Assembly: GCA_035578155.1 (NCBI GenBank)
Contig: JAPWDM010000021.1
Coordinates: forward strand, 4,817,704-4,881,703
Origin: Brachynemurus nebulosus
Taxonomy: Eukaryota > Arthropoda > Insecta > Neuroptera > Myrmeleontidae
DNA: 64,000 bases
Reading direction: 5' to 3'
Both the position numbers and the translations under genes were made by a program. Shown piece after piece: positions 49,754 to 60,954 of this stretch (within the stretch, counting starts at the first letter, position 1; every line of letters begins with the position of its first letter). A model generated the notes under the pieces. It was given only the letters and a program-made list of their open reading frames with translations. It was not told the DNA's origin and did no database searches.

Positions 49754-50693
49754 TAGACTACATCTGTTTTCAATTTTGAACCTGAATATATACAGTTCAA
49801 TTGCTACCTTAATGACCTACAAAAACTATTCTTGTCCGCTAGTAGCTTAACACGACCGAAGTTCATAAAAGAAAATTTTTAATAAATACTGCCACCTCGT
49901 TGCCGTCGGCAAATCTTTAAGTAAATGTCATACGTATAATAAATTTTTATACTATTGTCAGTGACATTGAATAATACTAAGGAAACATTAACAATATGCG
50001 TGACCTTTAAGTAAATATCAAACAATTTCCTTATTTAATTAAAAATTCATATATGTAGAAATAATTTATTTTTTCTACATGATTTATTTATATTAATTTG
50101 TTTTATTATAACATACGAATAATAAAGGTTTTTCCTGATAGAAATATTTTTACCTTATATGGTTAATTACACATTTTCCAGCGACATTAATTTTATAAAA
50201 ATTATCATAAATTATATTTTGTTTGCAAACAAGCTTATATTTTTTATGACTACATACATTAATTATATGTTAATAGAAATCAAAAATCATGTCGTAAAAT
50301 ATTTTTCCTACTTGATTTATATTATTTTTGTTTCCTTTAATGGCATACGCATAATAAACGTTGCCGGGTACAGCAAATTTTATGAAAATTCTGTATATAA
50401 AAGGCAGTACAGATACGGAAAGGTACATTTCCATTCAATCGTTAAAGTTGTGAAAACAAAGTGTTCCAATTGCTTTAAATCTTAAAATAAACAGTTTACT
50501 TTTTTGTTTTATTGAGTTATATTAAAATTATTTGATGTAAAATAATTATTAATTTTTTCATAATTTATTATTATATTTTAAATATTCTTTGTAGTTTTAT
50601 TGTGTTATTTTTAAAGTGTTTGGTAAGTACAATAATTTTTATTTAAATTCTCATATATTAATATAATTTTTAAATTTTTTGAAAAATTTCATC
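49754..50693. other. Divergent intergenic region, possible polB promoter
   Basis: Very AT-rich. TATATAAAAGG at 50394-50404 is followed 35-40 bases later by TCAATC, an initiator-like sequence, upstream of the polB ATG at 50694. The spacing is a little long, so the promoter is tentative. The frame at 50159-50485 has no motif. Confidence 0.35.
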
Positions 50694-52273
50694 ATGTTCA
50701 AATGTCAGGATTGCGGATCATCATTCACACGACGTGATGCATTAACTCGGCATGTCAACACCAAGCATGGAAACAAAATTTTAAAGTGCAGTCAGTGTGA
50801 TGTATCCTTTAGTCGGACTGATGCACTTATGCGTCATATGAAAAATGTCCATGAAACGATGACTACAGCTGCTCAACCATCTACTAGTAGCGGTTCAACA
50901 AAGCGTCCAGCTGATGATAAAAATGGCGGTATCTTAAAGAAACTAAAGGTGCAGAAACCAGTTGGAACAAAGCGTTGTGATGTTTGTGATATTGATATAC
51001 CTAAAGCGGCATTTAACGGACATTTGCGTAGTACTGCACATAAAGACAAAATTTGCTGCGGCACGGGAAATGAAAATGTAGAAATTGTTCACAGTGCCTT
51101 TAAAAGTCGTATAATTAGTTACCGGGTAAAGAATTGTGGAAATTCTCAGTCAGTTGAAGATTTTTTGGAGGAAATCAAAGAGAAGGTGTTACTGTTGTTG
51201 GATACGGAACTGGGGAAACACAAAGCATTTAAAACAAACTTTGAACTTTTCGGATTGTATGCGAAAAAAGAAAAAGACGGGTCTGTGACGTTGGATATTA
51301 AGTCGTTTAATATAAAGAATTCGATTGTAACAGAGTCGACTAATATCAGTGATATGTATGACAATATGGCGGCGGTAATAACAACAGAAAGCGAGGAGTT
51401 CCTGGCCCACGGTTCCGGCTGGATGCTTCAACAAGTTTATTACTTGGAAGTGAATATTAACAAATATAATCCAATTCGAGCATCGTCCTACATTGAATTG
51501 CCAGCATGGATTAAACGAAAGAAGACGGTCGTTAATGTTCAAACCAATGATTAGGCATGCTTTGCATGGGCAGTCTCATCAGCCTTGTATCCACCTGACA
51601 GAGTTGACGTAGCTAAAAGAATTTCAACTTATCCGCATTATACATCAGTTCTAAATTTTGATGGAATCGAGTTTCCAGTTAAAATTAAGGATATTATATT
51701 ATTTGAATCTTTAAATAATATCAGTGTTAACGTTTACGGTGTGGAAGATAAAAGTATTGTTGGACCGTTACATCATACAACACAAAAGAGGGGTACACAT
51801 GTTAATTTACTATATATTGAAGATGGTGACAACAGTCACTATTGCTGGATCCGGAATTTAAGCAGACTTGTTAGTCGTCAATTTTCAAAGCATAAAGAAG
51901 CCAAGTATATTTGCGATGGATCCTTGCAATTCTTCAGAACTGAGGCGGGATTAGACGAACATTCGAAGAACGACTGCAATGGTGTTCGCACAGTATTGCC
52001 GAACTTGGGGAAACATATATTAAAGTTTAAGAATTTTAAGAAACAATTACGAGTTCCGTTTACAATTTTTTGTGATTTTGAATCGATTTTGAAACTATAC
52101 GACACATGCTCACCAGATCCAACAACATCGTTCACAAATACTATGCAAATACACGAGCCATTCAGTTTCGCTTATTACATCAAGTGTTCATATGACAACA
52201 ATTTAAATAAATTTGTGCAATACCGGGGACCGAATTGTGGCAAAGTCTTTATGGAGAAACTAGATGAAGAAGC

Positions 52274-55146
52274 TAGTGATGCGACTCGAGTAATGTTGAG
52301 TCGAGTGATTCGAATGAATTTGTCGAACTCGTACTCGAGTGAAAAAATTTTTTTACTCGAGACCAATTGCACTCGAGTTGCCGAGCTAACTCGGCACAGA
52401 GAGTAGACACGGTGAGGGCCAGATGTTACTTCACTAGTTACAAAGAGACGGGTTGAAACTTGCACTTGGTACGATAACAATAAATAGGTATAATCTGACC
52501 ACGCCAAGTAAAAAGTCGGCATAACAAAACTTTTCAAAGGATTTGTATGTTTAACACGTTGACGGTCGGTTGACTACTACTGACATTGTTGTGACTACTA
52601 CTGCACGAATTAAGCTGCATTCATATCTGCAGACAATGAATGTCACAGGCACGTATCATGGTAGACACGACAAATTAATATTGTTTAATGTTTTTCTTAT
52701 GAGTATATTCATACATAGTGTGTATCCGTGTCTGCACGGTTACGTTACGTTATATAAGAATACACTCATAAGAAAAGCATTAAAGTATTAATAAGTATTT
52801 ATCGTGCCTGCCACAGTGAGTTTATATGACGTTCAGTGTCTGTAAATATGATTCAGTCTTTATTGCTATAATGTACCGTAAAGTTTAGGTACTTTTTTCA
52901 TATGTGTTTCAACTTAGATTTCGATTAAACAGTAATTTATTCATAAGAACACGAAAATAGATAACGTTTAGATAAAGTTTTTAGAAACAAAATATAACAT
53001 CATATCTGAAAATATCAATTAAAATCGCAACATAATTGCCATAATAACAATAATTATTAATATAGGGTGATAGGAGTGAATGGAAACAGAAGGTGGGTTA
53101 ATAGAGATGCTATGTTAAGTATAAAAGAACGAATGTAGTGTCATTAGGGGTGGATAGAGACAGGATGTGGGTTAATAGTGAATAATTATAATTATTCAAT
53201 TATGGTTTAACAAAGCTGGCATTTGTCAAAAAATTGATGCACCTTAAATATTTATTCATGGGTTTTCTGGTTTCTTACGGTGTAAATACTTAATTTCTGA
53301 AGTACAGCCACATTCAAAAATTATGAAATAAGAAACTCACTCATTGATTGGGGAATCATGTTTTTACCATAGAGATAGTACATGTAGAGTAGGCAACTCT
53401 TATGCAGCACAGTAAGTGGTGGTTATGGACGGAGAAAAAAAGATGGAAAACATCTGTACTGTTTCTATTTTTGTTTCATGACGCATGCGCATTAGTAGAC
53501 TTTATGTGGTGCATAATTTAAATCAACTGCATCATCTGCGTACATAGTTCAAAATAAAAAGAGATAAAAACTGTACAGTTATTTTTTATTTATTTTTGTT
53601 GGACCAACGCATTTCTGATGGCTTGTCTGCTCTATTGTATTATCTCTATGATCTATATTGTCTAATGTATATTAATTTTTTAAATTAAAGCCCTCTGGTT
53701 TGTAACGATGCAAGCTTCATTAGCTAAAGTTAGGCTAACTAAGCTCATGAATAACATTTTTGTTCTATTCCAATTTACTCGTCTTTCCCTGATTCAGCCC
53801 AGTTTACGGTATACAAACAAACTCATTCTATGTCTAGGCCAAGCCCTAAGGGTATGTATAAAAAAATGTAGATAGCAGTGTGTCAGGAGTGTGTCAAGTA
53901 CCTCTTGAGGCATTTAGTTGGTCGGTGTCGGTCACCGAATGCACGATGTTTGTTATGTATTGTTAAGACCATTATTGCTTGAACGGCACGTTGCTCTGTC
54001 CGCTAATACGTGTTATGTAGTGTATGTGTATATACTCACACAGAAGCAAACATCAAACCCATACCTCTACAAACAGTGTGTACCTACACAACATAGTGGT
54101 GGAAAGTGAAGATTTTTTTGTCTACGCAAGTATCAGTAGTAGAGAGATAGCAAGTTAGTTTCTGATTATTCTGTGGTCTAGGCACTATATGTGCCTTATG
54201 CCGTATAACAGTAACTGGTATATTACTTATCAAAATAGTGTATTGGTTGGGTGTGCCGTGATAATATCTTATAAACGTTAACGTGTTAAACGTTAAAAGT
54301 TTTATTACCCTCACTTTTTTCTAATCGTGGTCGCACCATATTAGGTTGATTGAACTATTGAATATTATTTTATGAATGTGTGACATGCGTGTGATTTTGA
54401 ATTTAGCTTTCGTTAATATTACTAGTAAAGTATTGGTGTATAATAATGATGTGCCGAGTCGATTATTTTACCAATCGATTAATCGATTATATACTAATAA
54501 TTGTAATCTACTTATAATCGGTATATTAATCGAGGTATAATCTATTACACCGATAATTGACTTAAATATAATGATAACTTGATTTTTTCCACTTTTTAGT
54601 CAATAAAATTGAAATATTTAAATAAGAAAAATACAACTGAAAGATTTAAACAAACAAAAAAAAAATTATTTTTAATTTATGAAAAAAAAAGACTTTCCTT
54701 AAATAATTCACAACTAAATTTAACGTAAATAAGGATTATTATTATGTTTTATTTTCAAGCAGACTTCCAGTAATTCTGTAATAAAAATACACAATTTAAC
54801 AAGTGAAATTCAGATTTTTACCGTTACCGAATTTTAACAAATTTCAGTTATACCTCATTTCAGATACAATTAATCTTAAGTTTTCGTTAAAAAATTAAAT
54901 AATTCTTATAGCAATATATTCTTAAAAACAAATGCCTGTATACAATATACTATAATATATGTATATGTATGTCTCATATTACTAATTCAATAAAGGTATT
55001 TAAAAATGCTTAAAAAAATCTTACTCGAGTTGCAGGGAGTAAAATAGTTAACTCGAGTGACTCGAAAACTCGAATACAATTCGAGTAACGTAGCAAAATT
55101 ACTCGAATGACTCGAGTCACAAAATCCTACTCGAGTCGCATCACTA
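52274..55146. mobile_element. hAT-type non-autonomous insertion in polB
   Basis: Termini TAGTGATGCGACTCGAGTA are perfect inverted repeats, and GAAGAAGC is duplicated exactly on both sides (52266-52273, 55147-55154), the 8-bp signature of hAT. Subterminal regions on both ends repeat ACTCGAG(T) about ten times, probable transposase binding sites. No transposase is recognised in the 2.87 kb. A diverged second repeat cluster (aatcgattaatcgatt, about 54455-54550) may mark a further nested element. Confidence 0.88.
52684..52784. repeat. Hairpin with 27-bp arms
   Basis: TTTAATGTTTTTCTTATGAG (52684-52703) and beyond faces an inverted copy at 52758-52784 with two mismatches and a loop of about 47 bases. 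The size is in the range of a pre-miRNA, but there is no other support. Confidence 0.6.
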
Positions 55147-57178
55147 GAAGAAGCGAGACGTCTACACAGTATTCTGGACAAACAAGTGCCGATGAAACCG
55201 TTAACACCAGCCCAGCAAATGCAGTACATAAATGCAACAACCTGTTTTATACGTGGTAATGTATTAAGAGGAGATCGTGTGCGGGACCATGATCATTTAA
55301 CTGGTGAATTCCGTGGTGCTGCACACAATGATTGTAATTTACAATACAAGTTGTCAAAATTCATATCCGTAATCTTTCACAATTTATCCAGTAACGACGC
55401 TCATTTCGTTGTACGTGAATTTGGTATAGCTAAAGAAAAAATTGATGTCATTGCCAACAACAAACAACGCTACATTTCCTTCACCAAACATATCAAAATA
55501 GATGATAATGATGGCGATAATGAACCTGATGTTGAATAAGAAGATGACTATGTGGAAGATGATGAAAATGTAGATGAAAATGATGCGAAAAAAACAAAAT
55601 CAATTCAACTTCGTTCCGATTTATAGCAAGCAGTCTAGACAAGTTGGCTAATAATTTGAAACCGGAGCAGTTTGTTGAAGTGCGTCGAGCGTATCCTGAA
55701 GACCACCAATTTAATTTAATTAAGGAAAAAGGTGTGTTTCCTTATGAATATATTAACAATGTTGAACGTCTTGAAGAACGCACGTTACCACCAAAGTCGG
55801 CATTTTATAGTAATCTAAATACAGCACATATCACTGATAACGAATATCAACGTGCACATCAAATCTGGCACGAATTTGAAACAGAAACATTGGGCGAATA
55901 TTCAGGTTTGTATTTAAAAACTGACGTACTCTTACTGACAGATGTTTCTGAGAATTTTCGAGACGTTTGCTTGAGAACGTATCAATTGGATCTATGTCAA
56001 TACTTTAGCGCCCCGGGACTGAGCTGGGACGCCATGTTAAAATATACTCAAGTGAAATTAGAACTCCTCACAGATATTGACATGATACATTTTATTCAAA
56101 AAGGAATGCGTGGAGGTTTAGCACAGTGTTTTGAACGCTATTGCGAAGCTAATAATAAGTACTGCGAGAATTATTATCCAACAAAACCGTCAACGTTTAT
56201 TCAATACCTGGATGCGAACAACTTATACAGATGGGCTATGTCGCAGCACTTACCAATCAACGATTTCAAGTGGGTCTCGGAATGTGAATTGAAAGACTTT
56301 GATGTATCCACGATCGCTGATGACGCTGGTGTTGGTTATATACTGGAAGTGGATCTTCAGTATCCAAAAACACTTCACGACCACCATGAAGATTTACCAT
56401 TCTGCCCGGAGAATGAGAAGCCGCCGTACATCACATCAAAAAACAGAAAACTAATAGCTAGTGTTTCTGATAAAAAGAAATATGTTATTCATTACCGCAG
56501 TTTAAAACTGTGCCTCAAATATGGTTTAAAATTAACAAAAATACATCGTGTGCTCCAATTTAATCAATCGTCGTGGCTTAAAAACTACATTGACTTGAAC
56601 ACTGAACTCCGCTCTAAGGCAACAAATAATTTTGAAAAAGACTTTTATAAGCTAATGAACAATAGTGTGTTTGGCAAGACGGTCGGTTATACATGAAAAC
56701 CTAGTGATTGTGCAAATGAATCGTTTAAAAGTTATTTATAACAAACCCATATATGTAGGATTTAGTGTTCTTGAATTGTCGACAACATTAGGTATGATTT
56801 TCATTATGGGTATATAAAACCAAAATATGGTGATAACGTTAAGTTGTTGTATATGGACACGGACAGTTTTATATACCAAATACAAACAGAAGACTTTTAT
56901 GCTGATGTTAAGCCAGACATTAGTGCTTATTTTGGCACGAGTGATTTTACGAGTGACAACATATATGGGTTGCCTCGTTTAAATAAAAAAGTGCTTGGCA
57001 AATTTAAAGATGAGTGTTCTGGAACAATTATTGAAAAATTTATCGGTGTAAAAGCCAAATTCTATTGTATTGTGAAAAAAGGTGATGATCCTGTAGCTTT
57101 AGTTACTATTTATAAAAATTATAAGTTATATTTATTATTTTTTAATTGTAAATTGTATTAAAATGTAAAGGGGTGGAA

Positions 57179-57200
57179 AATAAAAATGATCATTTTTATT
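57179..57200. terminator. Palindromic bidirectional poly(A) signal
   Basis: A perfect 22-bp palindrome centred on TGATCA has AATAAA at its start on both strands. It lies between the convergent 3' ends of polB (plus strand) and the gene at 57420-57917 (minus strand), so it can serve both transcripts. Confidence 0.6.
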
Positions 57201-57419
57201 AAAGTTTTTATTACTACTAAATCATAATAATGCGTCTAGAACATTATGATTTTATTAACAAACAATAATACATGTAAAAATCATGTCTAATTTATGTATA
57301 AATGTTCTCGTAATAATTTATCGACGTCTAAATAATCCTTAAGACAAACTGCAGGCCAAGGACCACTGTCCGGCCCTGACTCAAAACCAAGTTGAGCTGT
57401 CGGATCATTACGGCCTTTT

Positions 57420-57917
57420 TCAATATTCTGCCAAATCCAACACAATTAGCGGACAATTATCTTCGTTATCGCTGTCGTCATCATCTTCTTTGTACAGACA
57501 CACGCCTTGAATGCCGTATTTTTTAATTATGTCCAACACAAATTTCAACAGTTCTGGTCGAGCATATTCTACAGCTGCTCGTAACCAATTTGTAACAACA
57601 TCTTTAAGCGAATCAAGTTCAGATACAAAGTTTTCATTCGTTTCGAAGGTATAGTTGAATAATATTTCCAACACCTCTCTAGATGTATTGTGTTTAATTC
57701 CAAATGTTGTTTTTCCAGGACAGAAAAGTTCGCGCTCCTTCATTGAAATAAATCTAACTGTTTCGACATCACGCATTCTAATAGCATTATCAAGCATTTT
57801 ATTCAAAAATCGACGTCGTACACTGTTTTTTTCCATTGTTATGTGGTCTTGGATGGTTTTTTCTACTGCTTTCATTGTTGCTGCTACAGTTTCACCAAAA
57901 ATGACTGATGAATACGA
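57420..57917 (-). CDS. Unrecognised Polinton-linked protein (about 151 residues)
   Basis: Intact frame from ATG 57875; open sequence extends upstream to 57917 after the integrase stop. The protein is helical with pairs of helices (LDNAIRMRDVETVRFI; AAVEYARPELLKFVLDII) that vaguely recall ankyrin-like repeats. An acidic tail (DDDDSDNEDN) follows before the last ten residues. No family is assigned. It is among the few undamaged frames here, tail-to-tail with polB and directly downstream of the integrase on the same strand. Polinton accessory gene is the likeliest reading. Confidence 0.5.
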   Translation of the reverse strand, partial: SYSSVIFGETVAATMKAVEKTIQDHITMEKNSVRRRFLNKMLDNAIRMRDVETVRFISMKERELFCPGKTTFGIKHNTSREVLEILFNYTFETNENFVSELDSLKDVVTNWLRAAVEYARPELLKFVLDIIKKYGIQGVCLYKEDDDDSDNEDNCPLIVLDLAEY

Positions 57918-57930
57918 TGGTTCAACATAT

Positions 57931-58600
57931 TTATATTAACTGGGATGACGATATCCATAAGTTGTGATCATTTCCGAATCCAAGCCATTTCACATATATT
58001 TTATCATTCTTCTTTTTCAACACCTTTTTCACTAAATACACATCCGGATATTTCACTTTCTGGAGTTCTTCGTTATAGAAACCACCTTGTATTGGAATAC
58101 CTCGATAATCCTCTAATAGGTACGTAATCGGGTTAGTTAATTGTACCTTAATTATTTTAAAAAGTTCAGTTGACCATGATGGTAGATATCCTTTGTCAAA
58201 TTGGGATTTATACTTGCTAATACGAACAATATCACCAACTTTATATTTTGGTTTGGCGGCAGTTTGTGCATAATTGTAAACAGTTGAAAGAAGCATATTC
58301 TCCTTGCTTGGTGTTACATCGCGCGGTCGCATTTTAATTGTTCTATGTTTCCAGCCGTCACCTCTTTTGCAGTTTTATTTTTTACTGGTATCGCCCGCGC
58401 CCGTTTCGAGAACACGTCAATTATTGTTAACAGTTAATTGTAGTTTTTATTCACTGATGTATAAGTACCCATTTCAATTAAATCACACTGCCAAAGATCA
58501 TCAATTCCTTTCACGATCACATGTCTCCGTGGAAAATTCTTTCGCGCTGGCCTGTGTAGTTCACATACCACTTGCCATTTGCTCATTTTTACTTTTTATT
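57931..58600 (-). pseudogene. int: Polinton retroviral-type integrase, core deleted
   Basis: The minus strand reads RPARKNFPRRHVIVKGIDDL then LWQCDLIEM (first catalytic Asp). After a stop, LTIIDVFSKRARAIPVKNKT continues into the core. Sequence then jumps to HRTIKMRPRDVTPSKEN and the C-terminal domain (KYKVGDIVRISKYKSQFDKGYLPSW is the family motif region). A chromodomain-like end follows (KYPDVYLVKKVL, IYVKWLGFGNDHNLW). The second Asp and the Glu of the DDE triad are deleted, as is the N-terminal zinc finger. In Polintons this enzyme inserts the element with 6-bp duplications. The C-terminal frame 57931-58332 is intact by itself. Confidence 0.85.
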
Positions 58601-58665
58601 GAGGTTAGTTTAACAAGTTCTTCATTAATCTCTTCATAAAACTTTAAGATCTCGCCAAACCCTCG

Positions 58666-58977
58666 TTAAACCTTCGACAGTCGTTGATCTAATACCTTTA
58701 TTACTTCTTGTGTATGAATTATAAAAGAATCGGGTAGCTTTGCTGTTCCTGCAGCTAACTGTTCTTCTACAAAACTTTTTAAAAATTTTAAATTTACCAC
58801 CACTTGATCATCGGCCGGATCTCTTACATTTGTCAATTGTCTGTGTCCAATATCATAGTTTCCCATACGTGTCAACTTCAATCCAATTTGTTTAAGCAGT
58901 TCCTTTTTAATACTTTTGTCATGCACTCGGCCGTACTTGTCTATAATTATCTTTCTGTTACGCACATGACCAAACTT
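58666..58977 (-). CDS. Small Polinton-associated ORF
   Basis: About 100 residues on the minus strand, directly after the DUF8207-type gene and before the integrase. It opens with repeated D.FG/YGRV-like phrases (IIDKFGHV, IIIDKYGRV) and then a helical region. I recall small ORFs of this style next to DUF8207 genes in arthropod Mavericks but cannot give a function. The first codons lack a clear ATG, so the start is uncertain. Confidence 0.4.
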   Translation of the reverse strand, partial: KFGHVRNRKIIIDKYGRVHDKSIKKELLKQIGLKLTRMGNYDIGHRQLTNVRDPADDQVVVNLKFLKSFVEEQLAAGTAKLPDSFIIHTQEVIKVLDQRLSKV

Positions 58978-58985
58978 ATCAATAA

Positions 58986-60066
58986 TTACTCGATAATATC
59001 TGCTTCCCTCAGTTCTTCGATGATGGATATAATTTCATTATTATGTCCGGTATGCCCCGCCTCTTGTGATGCTACTAGTAATCGTAGTCGACTGACCAGT
59101 TCATTCGGATCGTCCCAGTATATAAAGTTTTTGCAAATTATTGAACTGCATTAAACCATGTCCGGATCTTGGAGAGCTTCCGACGCGACTTCTTGTGCCA
59201 TATATTTTTCTTAGTATTGCTTTTGTAGCGGAACTGATTGGAAACAGCTGACTAATAATGTTTACGTACTTAAAACTTGAGCTACCTTTAATTTGCTGGT
59301 TTGAATTGTAATTTCGTCTGTGCGCATTTGTTTGCTTTAAAATTTGCCTATACGCATTTAAATCTTTAGTATTATATAAACCACTTTTTGGTATGTTCAT
59401 GAAAATCAACTCATATAAACCGGGGGTGCCTTCATACGTAATATTGTCAATTACTATATCATCACTAGCTATTTGAAACGGTTGATTTCCAATCATCCAT
59501 TCATCCTCTTTTTTGTATGGCCCGTATACTGTATCAATACCGCTATTTGGTTGAAGGTATAACTGTAAATAATTTCTTGCTATTAATCCAAACTGTTTTG
59601 TCAAATCTTCAGGTGTCGGCATTAATTTTCGAGCAACACTTTGTGCTGATCCAAAAAATTTTGGTGTTTCAAGTACATTTTGTTGTTCTTTTGGATATGA
59701 TTCAAAAACATCTTCTAGAACATCTTGTACTGTAGTATCTTCCTCCTTCGTTGGCAGATTACTGTAGTATGCAGTTTGGTTTTCTAATTTTTTCTTTTTA
59801 ATTATAGGTGTAAACGTATCTAATACTTGCATTTGTTCATTTTTTGTTTCCACTTTTATAGGATGTCTTTGTTTTTCATCACTTAATTTTGTAGCTATTT
59901 CTTTAAGCGGGGCGGTTACTGGTTCTAGTGTACTTTGTAACAACATCTCTGATTCCACCTTCCCCGATCGTAAGGCCTTAAATTTTTTCCGTATATTGCT
60001 TGCCGTTTTTATAATATTCTTTTTAGCAAGGATAATATTCTTTTTATCCTTCTTCCTCTTATCCAT
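58986..60066 (-). pseudogene. DUF8207-type Polinton protein, one frameshift
   Basis: First in-frame ATG at 60066. The N-terminal third is highly basic (KKDKKNIILAKKNIIK), then comes an acidic linker. The conserved domain reads YGPYKKEDEWMIGNQPFQI, YEGTPGLYELIFM and ILKQTNAHRRNY. The main frame ends at 59101. The typical C-terminus (DDPNELVSRLRLLVASQEAG, then HNNEIISIIEELREADIIE) continues in another frame to the stop at 58986, so one frameshift near 59115. Such proteins are common in insect Polintons next to capsid genes; the function is unknown and a structural or DNA-binding role is only suggested by the basic end. Confidence 0.75.
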
Positions 60067-60302
60067 CTTGGTGACAAGTGTTTCATGCAACCGTCTCTCA
60101 AGAACTGAAACTTCATCATGACAGCTGCTTATTTATAAGTAAGGGATTAATATCAGCTAACAGCTCGATTACTGCCGTAGTTATAGCAGTTGACAGCCTG
60201 TTGAAACCGGTTATCAGACTGGCTTAACACAGTTAATGCACCGGTTGGTCAGCTCATCAACGCCCTCTCCAAAAGCGGTCAAGCTTGTTTCGATGTCTCC
60301 CA

Positions 60303-60832
60303 TTGTGAATATCGTCTTCTTTGCAGATAGTTAAGAATCCATATTTATCTCGCCAGCACTCTTAACATAGGTTTTTGAAGTCTATGAAAGACATGTCGGT
60401 ATTGATGTGGTCATCGTAAATATGAGATTGACAAAAATATTCTTCTATTATGGCTTTTTTCTCCCGCACAGATACATCATCGAATATTATCAATAAATTT
60501 GGTAAAGCGCCCATTGGTGGTACGACATATTCGTTATTGGAGAATGTGAAAAACCCCATACCTTTAACAAGTTTAATAATTTGTTTTAGATATTCATATT
60601 TCGGTTGATGCAATGATTTGGAGTAGATGTATATATTTTCAAACGTCAAGCCATTGGGATGTTGTATTAGTGAAATAAGCAGTGAAGTTTTTTCACATCC
60701 ACTCGGTCCACAAACGACTGCTCTAATACTGTTGGGTAGCAGTGGGCCGTTTTTCTTGGAGTTATCGCCATTATTCAATGACAATTCAAAATCAGTTACC
60801 GGTAGTGTTTCCCGCTGTTTTATAGTGAAGAC
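60303..60832 (-). pseudogene. Polinton packaging ATPase (FtsK/HerA-like), deleted
   Basis: The frame reads QRETLPVTDF, then GPSGCEKTSLLISLIQHP (Walker A region; the usual GCGKT is GCEKT), then a central NEYVVPP segment and LPNLLIIFDDVS (Walker B). It then joins abruptly to the C-terminal IYDDHINTDMSFIDF block. The segment with the sensor motifs is deleted. A TAA at 60362 stops the frame before CWRDKYGFLTICKEDD, the normal end. No in-frame ATG precedes the frame, and the likely start at 60839 is out of frame. In Polintons this ATPase packages DNA into capsids. Confidence 0.85.
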
Positions 60833-60909
60833 ATTTTATTAGTGTTGTTCGAATTAGATTATTTCGTATACTAACAAATTACGTAAAATTTTAATCTATT
60901 TATAATATC

Positions 60910-60945
60910 TATAAAAACAGTTAGCATACATTTCTGTTTTCAGTT
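60910..60945 (+). promoter_or_regulatory. Core promoter of the PLA2-like gene (TATA + initiator)
   Basis: TATAAAA at 60910-60916 lies 32 bases before the A of TCAGTT (60940-60945), the arthropod initiator consensus. The ATG follows 13 bases after the inferred start site. The ATPase gene diverges on the other side. Confidence 0.6.
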
Positions 60946-60954
60946 CACCTTAAT

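Larger units (their letters stand above)
50694..57161 (+). pseudogene. polB: Polinton DNA polymerase B with N-terminal zinc fingers, broken
   Basis: Starts at ATG 50694 with two C2H2 fingers (CQDCGSSFTRRDALTRHV and CSQCDVSFSRTDALMRHM) and a third CDVCDIDIP...H...H finger near residue 105. After an in-frame TAG (51552-51554) come the family's N-terminal domain and the exonuclease region (FTIFCDFES, Exo I-like). A 2.87-kb insertion (52274-55146) splits the frame. The gene resumes with a zinc-like DHDHLTGEFRGAAHNDCNLQY block, then after stops near 55537 and 55624 the polymerase domain: YLDANNLY (motif A), KLMNNSVFGKT (motif B) and YMDTDSF (motif C). A deletion near 56690 removes sequence between motifs B and C, and the thumb is truncated after about 57108. 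An intact relative replicates the element by protein priming. All key motifs can be read, but no working protein can be made. Confidence 0.9.

Noticed and set aside
50159..50485. 108-codon ORF upstream of polB
   Set aside because: Ile/Tyr/Phe-rich AT-driven composition with no domain; overlaps the probable promoter.
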